Shown one piece after another: positions 18,922 through 28,075 of a DNA stretch of 64,000 nucleotides. The stretch's first letter is position 1, and each line of letters starts with the position of its first letter. The notes under the pieces were generated by a model, which worked only from the letters and a program-made list of their open reading frames with translations, did no database searches and had not been told where the DNA came from. This stretch comes from JAKZVK01 sp965248255 (GTDB taxonomy: Bacteria; Acidobacteriota; Terriglobia; Bryobacterales; UBA6623): positions 1,550,001-1,614,000 of the forward strand of contig CBDFIW010000003.1 of the NCBI GenBank assembly GCA_965248255.1, read 5' to 3'. Made by a program: the position numbers and the translations under genes.

Positions 18922-20589
18922 ATGGCGATCGATCCCATTACGCTGGCCGTGATTCGTGGCAGTCTGGAACAGATTGCCGACGAGATGGATGCCACGCTTG
19001 AGCGCATGGCGTTCTCGCCGGTCATCTCGGACGGATTTGACCGCGCCAGCGGCATCTACGACCGTGCGAACGGCGAGGTCATCATCCAGGGCCCTCGCGG
19101 CTTGCCGAACTTCATCTACGTGATGGAGTTCACTGTGAAGTCGGTGATCGAGAAGATCGACGACCCCGCGCCGGGCGACGTCTACATCGTCAACGACCCC
19201 TACGTTGGCGGCACGCACCTGATGGACGTCAAGATGGTCAAGCCGTTCTTCTATGGCGGACGGCTGACCGCCTTTCTCGCGAATAGCGGCCACTGGCCCG
19301 ACATCGGCGGGCGCGTCCCGGGTGGGTTTTCGACCAAGGCAACCGAGATCTATCAAGAAGGACTGCGCCTGCCGCCACTGAGACTGCTAAACCGCGGCGT
19401 GCTACACCGCGAATTGGTCGACATCATTCTGCACAACGTCCGTGTGCCCGAGGAACGCCAGGGTGATCTAATCGCGCAGGTGACGTCGCTCGAAGTCGGC
19501 GCCGAGGGGCTCACCAAGCTGCTCGACCGCTACGGGGAAGAGACCGTCTTCGGCGCGATCGGCGAGCTGAGGGTCCGCTCGGAACAGCTCATGCGCAGCC
19601 ACATCGAGACGATCCCCGACGGGACCTACACGTTTGAGGAGCACATCGACAGCGACGGAGTGGACTGGCGTCCGCTGACGATCGACCTTGAAATGAAAGT
19701 GCAGGGCAGCGACGTCCATCTCGACCTTTCGAAAAGCAGCCCGCCCTGCCGGGGCCCGCTGAATAGCGTCCTGAGCACGACGATGGCCGGCGCCTACATC
19801 GCGTTCAAGCACACCTTCCCCGACGTGCCTATTAACGCCGGGTGCTTTGCGCCGTTCACGTTCGGCATCCCGGCGACGACGTTTTTGAACGCGCAGCCGC
19901 CGCGTCCGGTATCAGGCTGCGCGGCGGAGGTCTGCCAGCGCATGATCGATGTCGTGCTGGGGGCGTTGGGCAAGGCGATCCCCGAGTGGGCGTACGCGGG
20001 CCCGATGGGGACCGTGACGAACCTGGCCGTGGGCGGGGAGGATCCCGAGTCGGGCTACTACGTTTTCTATTCGTTCATCGGGGGCGGCTACGGCGGCAAC
20101 TATCTGACCGACGGGCTGATCAACGGCAACCCGACGCTGGCCGTGGCCCGTACGCAGGCCTTGGAAATCTTTGAGTCGCGCTACCCGGTGCTGTTCAAGC
20201 AGTACGCAATTCGAGAAGGTTCAGGCGGCGCGGGGAAGCGGCGCGGTGGCTTGGGGGTGGTGTTTGAGTTCGAGATTCGGCGGGGCGAGGCGCGGGCCTC
20301 GTTGCTGGGCGACCGGGGGCGGTTTGCTCCGTTTGGGGTCTTGGGTGGCAAGCCCGCCCAGATGGCGAAGCACACGTTCTTCCTCAAGGGCGAGCCTTAC
20401 ACGCCCGAGCACTTGACCAAAGACGAAGGCGTGGAGATGCGAGCGGGTGACTCGTTGCGCCTGGAGACCCCCGGGGGCGGAGGGTACGGCGATCCGTTGG
20501 AGCGCCCCACGGAATCGGTCTTGGAGGACCTTCGGCGGGGGTACTACGATCAAGAGGCAGCTGAGCGGGCGTACCGACTCGCACGCTAA
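18922..20589 (+). CDS. hyuB: hydantoinase/oxoprolinase family, subunit B
   Basis: A 555-residue protein of the HyuB family. Recognisable segments are PITLAVIRGSLEQIADEMD at the start, GDVYIVNDPYVGGTHLMDVK (metal-binding region), and VFYSFIGGGYGGN. The C terminus contains LETPGGGGYGDPLERP, typical for the subunit. It forms the catalytic complex with HyuA for ATP-driven ring opening of cyclic imides. The start is 26 bases after the lipoprotein stop. Confidence 0.9.
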   Translation: MAIDPITLAVIRGSLEQIADEMDATLERMAFSPVISDGFDRASGIYDRANGEVIIQGPRGLPNFIYVMEFTVKSVIEKIDDPAPGDVYIVNDPYVGGTHLMDVKMVKPFFYGGRLTAFLANSGHWPDIGGRVPGGFSTKATEIYQEGLRLPPLRLLNRGVLHRELVDIILHNVRVPEERQGDLIAQVTSLEVGAEGLTKLLDRYGEETVFGAIGELRVRSEQLMRSHIETIPDGTYTFEEHIDSDGVDWRPLTIDLEMKVQGSDVHLDLSKSSPPCRGPLNSVLSTTMAGAYIAFKHTFPDVPINAGCFAPFTFGIPATTFLNAQPPRPVSGCAAEVCQRMIDVVLGALGKAIPEWAYAGPMGTVTNLAVGGEDPESGYYVFYSFIGGGYGGNYLTDGLINGNPTLAVARTQALEIFESRYPVLFKQYAIREGSGGAGKRRGGLGVVFEFEIRRGEARASLLGDRGRFAPFGVLGGKPAQMAKHTFFLKGEPYTPEHLTKDEGVEMRAGDSLRLETPGGGGYGDPLERPTESVLEDLRRGYYDQEAAERAYRLAR

Positions 20590-20675
20590 GACGGTGCTCA
20601 GCCGGCCCGGGCCGGTCCGGCGGTGCGTGCTACGGTCTCGCGAGCCACAACGACAGAGTTGCCAGGAGGTAGGTC

Positions 20676-21065
20676 TTGGAAGTCTCGATCTTTCTCGCAA
20701 AGATTATCGGCCTGTATTACGTGATCGTCTTCGTGGCCGTCATGGTGAATCGGAAGAACTTGCCGAGGTTGGCGGCCGGTTTCTCGGAAAACCTGGCGCT
20801 TGGTTACTTGGCGGGATTTCTGGCCGTCGTCGTTGGCCTGTTGATTGTCGTCAGCCACAACGTGTGGGTGGCCGACTGGAGGGCCATCATTACGGTCGTG
20901 GGCTGGCTGGCCTTGCTGAAAGGAATCGTGCTCATGATTTCCCCCGGTTCAGCCGGTAGGCACGAAAAACTGCTTCGCTCCCCGGTGATCTTTGTCCTTT
21001 ACGGTGTTGTGCTGGTTCTGGGAGTGTATCTGGCCTACGTTGGGTTCACGTCGCCGTTGGCCTGA
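20676..21065 (+). CDS. small integral membrane protein, four helices
   Basis: A 129-residue hydrophobic protein with about four transmembrane segments (around residues 5-24, 42-60, 68-87 and 102-122). TTG is taken as start because AGGAGG lies nine bases upstream. No motif identifies its function. It follows hyuB by 86 bases and could be cotranscribed, and it converges on the broken serine hydrolase gene. Confidence 0.6.
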   Translation: MEVSIFLAKIIGLYYVIVFVAVMVNRKNLPRLAAGFSENLALGYLAGFLAVVVGLLIVVSHNVWVADWRAIITVVGWLALLKGIVLMISPGSAGRHEKLLRSPVIFVLYGVVLVLGVYLAYVGFTSPLA

Positions 21066-21070
21066 ACAGG

Positions 21071-22324
21071 CTACCGGCTCGCGCGAGTAGAGGTGGAGGG
21101 CTGGGGTTCTCGGCCGATGAATAGGTGAACCGGAATGTCGAGAAAGTCAATACCGGTGGCGGTGACCTTACCGAAAGAAAGCGTGACTCCATGGCCGAGG
21201 CCCGCGACGAAGCTTCCGTTGCCGCCGCCGTGGGCTCGCAGAAGGTCGGTGTCGCTGATGAGGCGCTCGCCTTTCCAGATACCCCGTGTGGCTAGAAGCA
21301 GACCGAATCGGGCGAGGTCCTTAGCGCTCATGACCACCCGCCCGGCCCGCCTCGGACCACGTTGCCATCGATCTCGTAAGGAGGGTCGAGGTAGAGCCCG
21401 TATCCCGGCATCTGGGGATACAGGCTGCTGTCTTCCCGGACCTTCCGGCCGGGCGTCCAGTCCCATCGCTCAGGGGGAATGCCGAGCGCGCCGAAAAACC
21501 TTTCGTCCATGACCTGTTTGAGGTCCTTCTTCCAAACGGCGGTCAGAGCTTGGGAGAGCCGCCAGTAGCCGCCACTGCTGTATACGGGCTCCATCGTGCC
21601 CGGCTCGGCATGAGGGTAGTTGTCATGGTCCGGGTCGCCGGTGCAGTCGGCCCAAGAAGGGGCCACGTTCGAGTAGTTCTGGCAATCCTGCCAAGAAATG
21701 GCCATTGGTCACCGGAAAGCCCCCGATGTGCTTGACTATATGCAAGAAACTCAACCGATTGTGGTGAGCCTGATGAAGGTACTTGTGAGGGGCGTTCAGT
21801 TGTCCCTCTCCGGTCCATGAATCCCTGATCAAGTCGTCCGCGCTCTCGATCAGACCTTCATCGACCGCCAATTGCAAGCACGCCATGGTGAATGCCTTGC
21901 CGAGGGACGCGGTCTGGTAGCCGTAATCGGGATCGCCGAAGGTCTGTAGCAAGTATCCTCCCCACGCGATGGCCACTCCCCAGCGGTTGCCAATGTGGTC
22001 TTCGCCGAAGAATGCTGATCCCTTGACTCCGTCTCTCATCCTCGAGACCCATGCATTCCACTCGAACAAGTCCGTCTTGGCCGCGTGGCTGGTGACATGG
22101 CTGGACACCGGCTGAGCGAAGGCCTCTTCCGGCGTGATGCTCTGCCACTCTTCCTCCGGGAAGATCACCCAGCCTGGAACAACATCAGAACCCACCTGCT
22201 GACTCATCGAGTCTAGTCCCCCATCCCTTGTACAAGAAAGCAGAAACACCACCACGAGCAGGAAACCAACGCACCCTCTTCTTCCGAGCGTCGCGGCGGC
22301 TATGGACTGTAGCAAAGGTGTCAT
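21071..22324 (-). pseudogene. beta-lactamase-family serine hydrolase (class C/EstB-like), two frameshifts
   Basis: Three frames together give one protein of about 415 residues. The N terminus has a lipobox-like signal (VVFLLSCTRDG), and the nucleophile motif SxxK appears in YQTASLGKAFTMAC. The frame shifts near 21710 (the HIGGFPVTNG segment should join ISWQDCQNYSN) and again near 21345 (a GC-rich GGCGGGCCGGGCGGG tract), after which MSAKDLARFGLLL follows. YSSGGYWRL corresponds to the second active-site motif. Family members are penicillin-binding-protein-like esterases or peptidases in the envelope. The start overlaps the end of the PQQ gene, suggesting a former operon. Confidence 0.75.
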
Positions 22325-22328
22325 GAAA

Positions 22329-23344
22329 TCATTTCGATGACGTCCCGTCCGGCAGTGCGAACACGAAGAACGCTCTGCCTGCGGCGACGGCGATGTGTTG
22401 CTTGCCATCGATGAGGAAGGAGATCGGGTTGGTGCGGACCTCTCCGCCTGTTTGGAATTGCCACAGCGGCTCGCCGTTAGCGGCGTCGAGGGCATAGAAA
22501 TTGCCTTCACCCGAGCCACCGAAGACCAGCCCGCCGGCGGTGGCCAGCACGCCGCACCAGGGCGGGGACGGCACGCGAAACTCCCACTCCATCTTGCCGG
22601 TAGACACCTCCAGTGCGCGCACCGCACCCCAGGCTTCGTCCTCCAAGCGGCGCTCCCCTCCGCCCGCAAAAAACGTGCCGGGTTTGTAGACGGCTTCACC
22701 TTTGAAATAGTAGGCGCCCATCTCGCGCACCGAGACGTAGAGGAGGCGCGTGAGCGGGCTGTAGGTTGGGCTGGCCCAGTTGGTCGACCCCTGCAAGCTC
22801 GGGTAGACGAAGTTTCCCTCGGGGGTCGGCTCCTTGCCGGGAATTAGGACGGGCCGGCCGTTCGCATCGAGTCCCTTGGCCCAGGTCTGCTTGGCGTAAG
22901 GCGTGCCGAGCAGGAACTTGCCCGTCTTGCGATCAAGCAGATAGTAGAAGCCGTTACGGTTGGCCATGGCGACCACCTTGCGCCGACTGCCGTCGATCTC
23001 CACCTCGAGTAGGACGGGAATCTGGTTCGCGTCCCAGTCATGCACATCGTGCGGGGTGAACTGGAAGTGCCATTGCAGCTTGCCGCTGTCGACGTCGAGC
23101 GCCACCAGCGAACAGGTATAGAGGTTGTCGCCGGGACGGGAGTCGTCGTTCCAATCCGGTGCAGGGTTACCGGTGCCCCAGAAGAGCAGGTTCATTTCGG
23201 GGTCGTACGCGCCCGTGAGCCAAGTGGTGCCGCCCCCGGTCTTCCAACTGTCGCCGCCCCAGGTTTCATGGCCCGGTTCATCAGGGCCGAGGACACTCCA
23301 GAAGCGCCAGGCGCGCTCGCCGCTCTTCGCGTCGTAGGCATCTA
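22329..23344 (-). pseudogene. PQQ-dependent dehydrogenase, C-terminal part cut off by IS630
   Basis: This piece starts at the IS630 insertion and encodes the last ~338 residues of a quinoprotein dehydrogenase. It has the typical LDAYDAKSGERAWRF beginning of a blade, WGTGNPAPDWNDDSRPGDN, DANQIPVLLEVE and the tryptophan-docking repeats (TGKMEWEF, NGEPLWQFQTG). Removing the two IS elements at 23345-25341 joins it in frame to the N-terminal piece at 25342-26023, giving one uninterrupted protein of ~565 residues. The cofactor would be PQQ plus Ca, and the electron acceptor probably the diheme cytochrome encoded just upstream. Confidence 0.9.
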
Positions 23345-24508
23345 GTGTAGTGCACCATAAATAATGTAACTTATATTGGCTTCCCATCGTCTCTATTAAC
23401 AGGAGGCATGGGATGCGAAGAGCACAACCAGTAACTTTGAACACAGCGCAATGCAAGCAGTTGGACCGCTACGCGCGCGGCCGCCAAGTCGCCGTTCGTC
23501 TCGCCCTGCGAGCCAGGATTGTCCTGCTGGCCGCCGACGGTCTCGAGAATAAGCAGATCGCCGCACAGCTCGGTGTCTCGCGGCAGTTGGTGGCCCGCTG
23601 GCGCACGCGCTTTCTCGAAAGCAGCATCGCCGGCATTGCAAAAGACGCCCCACGGCCCGGTCGTAAACCTGCCGTCTCGAAGCAGAAAGTACAGCAGATC
23701 ATCCACAAGACCACCCGCGAGAAACCGTCCAACGCCACCCACTGGAGCCGCCGCACCATGGCCGCCGCGGCCGGCGTCAGCGCTTCCACCGTGGGACGGA
23801 TTTGGCGCGCCCATGGCCTCAAGCCCCACCGCGTCAAGACCTTCAAGCTCAGCAATGACCCGCGTTTCGCCGAGAAACTCGACGACATCGTCGGACTCTA
23901 TCTCAATCCGCCTGAGCATGCTCTGGTTCTCTCGCTCGATGAGAAGTCCCAAATCCAAGCCCTCGATCGCACCCAGCCCGGCCTGCCGCTCAAAAAGGGA
24001 CGCGGCCAAACGATGACCCACGATTACAAGCGCAACGGCACGACCACCCTGTTTGCGGCGCTCAACAGCCTTGACGGCAGCGTGATCGCCGAGTGCATGC
24101 CCCGACACAGCCACCAGGAATGGCTGCGCTTCCTGCGCTTAATTGACCGCCGCACTCCCAAGGACAAACAGCTTCATCTCATCGTGGACAACTATGCCAC
24201 CCACAAGCATGCCGCTGTGAAGCGTTGGCTCGATCGTCACCCGCGCTTCCACATTCATTTCACCCCGACCTCGGCGTCGTGGCTGAACATGGTCGAGCGA
24301 TTCTTTCGCGATCTCACCGTCAAGCGCCTGCGCCGCGGCGTGTTTCGCAGCGTGGACGAGCTCGTCGCCGCCATTGACGACTACATCGCCCAGCACAACG
24401 GGCATCCCACGCCCTTCATCTGGACCGCGACCGCCTCCGACATCTTCGAGAAAGTCAAGCGCGGACGTGCCGCCCTGCCTAAGGTGCAATCTGCTTGACG
24501 CACTACAC
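23345..24508 (+). mobile_element. IS630-family insertion sequence, copy 1
   Basis: The element is 1,164 bases with terminal inverted repeats starting GTGTAGTGC, flanked by the TA duplication typical of IS630/Tc1-mariner elements (23343-23344 and 24509-24510). It interrupts the PQQ dehydrogenase gene. The encoded transposase differs from that of copy 2 (45092-46255) at one residue. Confidence 0.93.
23413..24498 (+). CDS. IS630-family transposase
   Basis: A 361-residue DDE transposase. The N terminus has a helix-turn-helix of the winged type (ENKQIAAQLGVSRQLVARWR) and a second DNA-binding half (ASTVGRIWRAHGL). The catalytic residues lie in SLDEKSQIQALD (first D), LIVDNYATHKH (second D) and SASWLNMVERFF (E). 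AGGAGG sits eight bases before the ATG. It looks intact, and copy 2 encodes the same protein except Phe to Leu in the SDIFEKVK segment. Confidence 0.93.
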   Translation: MRRAQPVTLNTAQCKQLDRYARGRQVAVRLALRARIVLLAADGLENKQIAAQLGVSRQLVARWRTRFLESSIAGIAKDAPRPGRKPAVSKQKVQQIIHKTTREKPSNATHWSRRTMAAAAGVSASTVGRIWRAHGLKPHRVKTFKLSNDPRFAEKLDDIVGLYLNPPEHALVLSLDEKSQIQALDRTQPGLPLKKGRGQTMTHDYKRNGTTTLFAALNSLDGSVIAECMPRHSHQEWLRFLRLIDRRTPKDKQLHLIVDNYATHKHAAVKRWLDRHPRFHIHFTPTSASWLNMVERFFRDLTVKRLRRGVFRSVDELVAAIDDYIAQHNGHPTPFIWTATASDIFEKVKRGRAALPKVQSA

Positions 24509-24511
24509 TAG

Positions 24512-25338
24512 GGCGTGTTAACGCTAACGTAGGGTATCGAAACGTAGAGCCTCGACGATGAGGGCGAAGTGGAGGAAGGCGGGGAACATGACGTCGAGCT
24601 TGTCGAAGCGGGAGAAGATGCGGCGGAATCCCTTGAGCCGTCGGAGGAGTCTCTCGATCTCGTTGCGGCGGCGATAGAGCGCTCGGTCGTATTCCCACGG
24701 CTCCAGGCGGGTGCGCCGGGGCGGCACGACGGGAATCCATCCGAAATCCAAAGCCAGTTGGCGTGTCTGATCGTCCTCATAGGCGCCGTCCATCAGCAGC
24801 GGCAGCGGCTCGGGCAGTGGCCCCAGACCACCGAGCAGTTCGCGGCCCTGCTGGGCGTCGTGCGCTTGGCCGGGCGAGAGAGCGAAGGTTATCGCCGTTC
24901 GAGCATTTGCGGCAACCATATGAATCTTGGTGGTCCATCCGCCGCGGGATTTGCCGATCGCTCGCGGACCGTTTTTTTAACGCGCCCGTGCCGTCGGGAT
25001 GAACCTTCACGATGGTCGAGTCCATTGACACGGCTTCGATTCGGATGCGGACCAGCTGCTCGCGCTGCAGTTTCTCGAAGACGGCGTCGAGCACGCCGTT
25101 CTTCGACCAGCGGTTCATGCGGGTATAAATGGTGTGCCAGTTACCGAAGCGTTTAGGCAAGCCGCGCCATTTGCAGCCCTGCTCGGCGACATACAACATG
25201 GCGTTCAAAACCGTGAGGTTCGGCAGGCTCACATTGCCGCGCTGGCGGGGCAGGACCGGCTCGATGCGGCGGTATTGCTGCTCGGTGATCTCCATACCTC
25301 CGAGTATAGCAGCTTTTGCGACTTAGTGTTAACACGCC
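24512..25338 (-). mobile_element. IS5-family insertion sequence (IS427-like)
   Basis: The element is 827 bases with 11-base perfect terminal inverted repeats (GGCGTGTTAAC). It is flanked by a CTAG duplication (24508-24511 and 25339-25342), a known IS5-type target. The left CTAG consists of the last base of IS630, its TA duplication and one host base, so this element landed exactly on the IS630 boundary and must be the later insertion. Confidence 0.9.
24524..25295 (-). CDS. IS5-family transposase in two frames joined by a frameshift
   Basis: The first frame (25295 down to 24777) carries the helical N terminus and the first DDE aspartate (VSMDSTIVKVHPDGTG). The second frame continues with NGPRAIGKSRGGWTTKIH, MDGAYEDDQTRQL (second D) and the YRRRNEIERLLRRLKGFRR block with the catalytic Glu, ending at 24524. 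The switch falls on a seven-A run in the coding strand (around 24979), as in other IS427-group elements with programmed frameshifting. Both halves together give a normal ~256-residue transposase. Confidence 0.85.
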
Positions 25339-25341
25339 CTA

Positions 25342-26023
25342 GATAGCCGCGTACGCCTGCCTCGCCGCCGCTGATGCCGACGATCACCTTGCCGTCGATG
25401 GCCAGTGGCGCGGCGGTAATCGAGACGCCCAGCTTGTTTTCGCCGACCCTGACATCCCAGCGCTCAGCCCCCGACTTAGCGTCGAGCGCCACAAGATGGG
25501 CGTCGAGCGTACCGACGAAGACCGTCTCGTCGAGGATGGCCACGCCGCGGTTGGTACGGCCGAAGCCGATCGTGAGCACATTCTCCGGCAGGGCCCGGTT
25601 CCAACTCCACAACGGCCGGCCGCTGTGCACATCGAGCGCCGTCACGCGGGCAGGCGGCTCGGTCACGTACATCACATCATCGACAACGAGAGGTGTGTTC
25701 TCAATCTGACCCGAGTCCTGAATCTGGTACATCCACACCGGCTGGAGCTGGGCGACGTTTTCGGAGGTGATCTGATCGAGCGGGCTGAAGCGCCGGGCGT
25801 CGTAGGTGCGAGAGTACATCAGCCAGTTGCCCGGCTCGGTGTCGGCTTTGACGAGGCGTTCGTAGGGGACCTGGCCGGTGAGGGCGGCGGTGACTGTGAC
25901 AAGGACCATAGCCAGGCGGACGACGGACGACAATGAAAAAGGCGATCGTCTCCGTGAAGAAGAAATGCCGGGGACAGCATGCTGCGCCCCTACGCGTCGG
26001 TGGCTGCAGCCGGCGACGGTCAT
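25342..26023 (-). pseudogene. PQQ-dependent dehydrogenase, N-terminal part
   Basis: This part encodes ~227 residues: an export signal (LAMVLVTVTAALTGQV), the NWLMYSRTYDARRFSPLDQI opening of methanol/alcohol dehydrogenase-like quinoproteins, VWMYQIQDSGQIENTPLVV, and GISGGEAGVRGYL at the break. Its ATG overlaps the stop of the cytochrome c gene, so both were one operon. The first ~35 codons are unusual and contain a palindromic repeat (25970-25993); the original start may have been further in. Functionally inactivated by IS630. Confidence 0.9.
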
Positions 26024-26814
26024 GATTCGCCTTGCAGACCGGCCAGGTAGGTGACGATATCCTCGATTTCGGACGTGGACAGCACGTCTCGATAGCTCGG
26101 CATGAGGCTGGCCTTTCTGTCCTCGTCGAGTTCTCTTAGCTCGCGCTTCTGCAGCGAGTGGAAGTGGTTGCCGGCGTCACGGAGCTGGATCGTAAAAACG
26201 TCTTCGTTGACTTTCATTCCTCGGACAGTGTTTCCGTCAGGCAAGATGGCCCGGACCACCGCGTATCCCTTGGGCGTCGCCGCGCCTGGGTCCAGCAGAG
26301 CCTCGCGAAGATGCGAAGCACCCCGGCTCGCACCGATCGCGCTGAGGTCGAGGCCGAGGCTGCCGCCTTGTCCCTCGATGATGTGGCAACCGGCGCAGGC
26401 GCCCTTGTTCCGATATACGGCCCTGCCGCGGTCTGCGTCGCCGCTCAGCTGCTCTCTCGGCGCGCGCCCGAGCGTGCGGATGTAGCCGGCTATGCGCCAG
26501 ATCTCGTTATCACTCAGCATCCAACCAGGCGGCATCTCCGTACCGTTGACACCGTTGCGAATCACGCCAAAGAGGGCTTTGTCGTCGGAGACCCGGCGCA
26601 GATTACCGACGCGCAGGTTGGGTCCGCGTCCGCCGGTCCCGCCGATGCCGTGGCACAGGGCGCAGTGGGCGGCAAAGAGGCGGTCACCTTGTTCGAGGTC
26701 GCCTGGCGTGAGTTGCGCGATGCGGTCTTCAGCGGTCGGGTGCTGGGCCGTGACGGGTATTGCCGCAACGAGCAGGGCGACGAGATTTGCGGAGGCCAAG
26801 AACGAGTTCTTCAC
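26020..26814 (-). CDS. diheme cytochrome c, likely electron acceptor of the PQQ dehydrogenase
   Basis: A 264-residue exported protein with two cytochrome c domains: CALCH followed by GGTGGRGPNL and the distal TEMPPGWML, then CAGCH followed by GPxLS-like LGLDLSAIG and a distal SLMPSYRD. The signal peptide (FLASANLVALLVAAIPVTAQ) begins at GTG 26814; the open frame extends upstream to 26961 without export features. It overlaps the PQQ gene start by four bases. With that gene split by insertion elements, this cytochrome may have lost its partner. Confidence 0.85.
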   Translation of the reverse strand: MKNSFLASANLVALLVAAIPVTAQHPTAEDRIAQLTPGDLEQGDRLFAAHCALCHGIGGTGGRGPNLRVGNLRRVSDDKALFGVIRNGVNGTEMPPGWMLSDNEIWRIAGYIRTLGRAPREQLSGDADRGRAVYRNKGACAGCHIIEGQGGSLGLDLSAIGASRGASHLREALLDPGAATPKGYAVVRAILPDGNTVRGMKVNEDVFTIQLRDAGNHFHSLQKRELRELDEDRKASLMPSYRDVLSTSEIEDIVTYLAGLQGES

Positions 26815-26924
26815 TGCGGTGGCCGGCTTGCGTTGAGGGCACGCTGGCTCCTTAATCGGCGATCGTAACACGGACTCGGCTTCAGCATCTTGGTACGATG
26901 AGCAGGTTTCACGCGGGGTATGAC

Positions 26925-27723
26925 ATGTCCACATTGCGAATCGGGGTAGCCCAGGTCCCACAAACCACGGATCTGGCCCGTAATCTCGACAAGGTTCTCG
27001 AGTTCATGGAGCGCGCGGCGGGCGAAGGCGTCAATCTGCTTTGCTTCCCGGAGACGCATCTGCCTGGGTACCGGGTTGGGCTGCTGATGCCGGAAGCGCG
27101 TTGCGAGGAGGAGGCTCTCGAGGCGGCGCTGGAGCGGATCGGAAAGCGTTGCCGGGAGCTGTCGCTCGGCGTGATCGTGGGGACCGAGACGCCGAATGCG
27201 AGTGCAAAGCCTTTCAACAGCGCCGTGGTGCTGGATCAGGACGGCCGGAGGCTGGCCGTTGCATCACAAATCGAGGATCACGCCGCTGGATGCCAAGGCG
27301 TATTCGGCGGGCGCGGGCCCCACGACGTTCACGTTCCAGGGCGTGCGGATGGGCCTGGTGATTTGCTTTGAGGGCTTTCGATTCCCCGAGACGACCCGGG
27401 AGCTGGCGCACGCGGGCGCGAAGGTCGTCTTCCATCCGCAGTGCAATCATTTCCTGCCCGGCATGGAGTGGAAGCTCCCGGTCCACGAGGCGTTGCTGAC
27501 GGCGCGTACCGCCGAGAACACGCTGTACTTCGTTTCCGCCAACATGAGCCATCCGCGCAACAACTGCCGGTCGTTGATTATTGGACCGGACGGCCTGCTT
27601 GTGGCGGCATCGGAATTAGGGAAAGAGATGCTGATCGCAGCCGAGGTGGATACCGATCTCGCGACGCACGCGTTCCTGCAAGAGGATCCGGCAGCGAGGA
27701 TGAAGGCGCTCTCCGAGATATGA
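26925..27723 (+). pseudogene. nitrilase-family carbon-nitrogen hydrolase, one frameshift
   Basis: Two frames together give a complete ~266-residue nitrilase superfamily amidohydrolase. The catalytic triad is present: Glu in CFPETHLPGYR, Lys in HHKSRITP and Cys in VICFEGFRFPET. The frame breaks between RRLAV and HHKSR at 27259-27260, where removing one T restores the reading. The protein ends with a normal family tail. It would cleave amide or nitrile bonds in the cytosol. It may be a pseudogene or a consensus error. Confidence 0.85.
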
Positions 27724-27807
27724 GGGTGTGATGTTTAGTTGCTACTCTGCGGCCGACGGCTGGTGAACTGCGCCGCCCTGGCCGGACTCCAGCCCGGTCC
27801 TGCTTGA

Positions 27808-28026
27808 CTACAAGCTCGTACCGCAGTACTTGCAGTGGGTCGCGTCGTGGTCGTGGCCTTCGGCCGAGCACGACGGGCAGGCCTGGGTGCTGACCGTCTT
27901 GGGCGCCCGTACCAACTCGACCGAGACGATCCCGGTGGGCACCGCGATGATTCCATAGCCCAGGATCATCAACATCGCCGCGAGCGTTCGGCGCAGCACG
28001 GTCGTGGGCGTGATGTCGCCATAGCC
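27808..28026 (-). pseudogene. 3' end of a voltage-gated-type ion channel gene, cut by the prophage
   Basis: The frame starts at the junction with TGYGDITP, the K+ channel selectivity filter, continues with the pore-lining helix (TLAAMLMILGYGIIAVPTG) and ends with a small zinc-ribbon tail (CPSCSAEGHDHDATHCKYCG), an arrangement known from bacterial channels of the ion_trans family. Everything upstream of the filter is missing, and the sequence changes abruptly at about 28027 into phage DNA. The 5' half was not found at the other side of the prophage in this window. Confidence 0.85.
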
Positions 28027-28065
28027 TGTAAGTGGACACTTGATTTGTGAACAAGTTTAGGCACA
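28027..28065. other. putative phage terminus
   Basis: The sequence begins TGTAAGTGGACACTTG at the exact point where the channel gene stops making sense, as expected for the TG-starting ends of Mu-like phages. It contains two similar short motifs (TGGACACTTG and TAGGCACACC) that may be transposase sites. A matching opposite end was not seen in the window, so the assignment is tentative. Confidence 0.4.
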
Positions 28066-28075
28066 CCTAAATATT

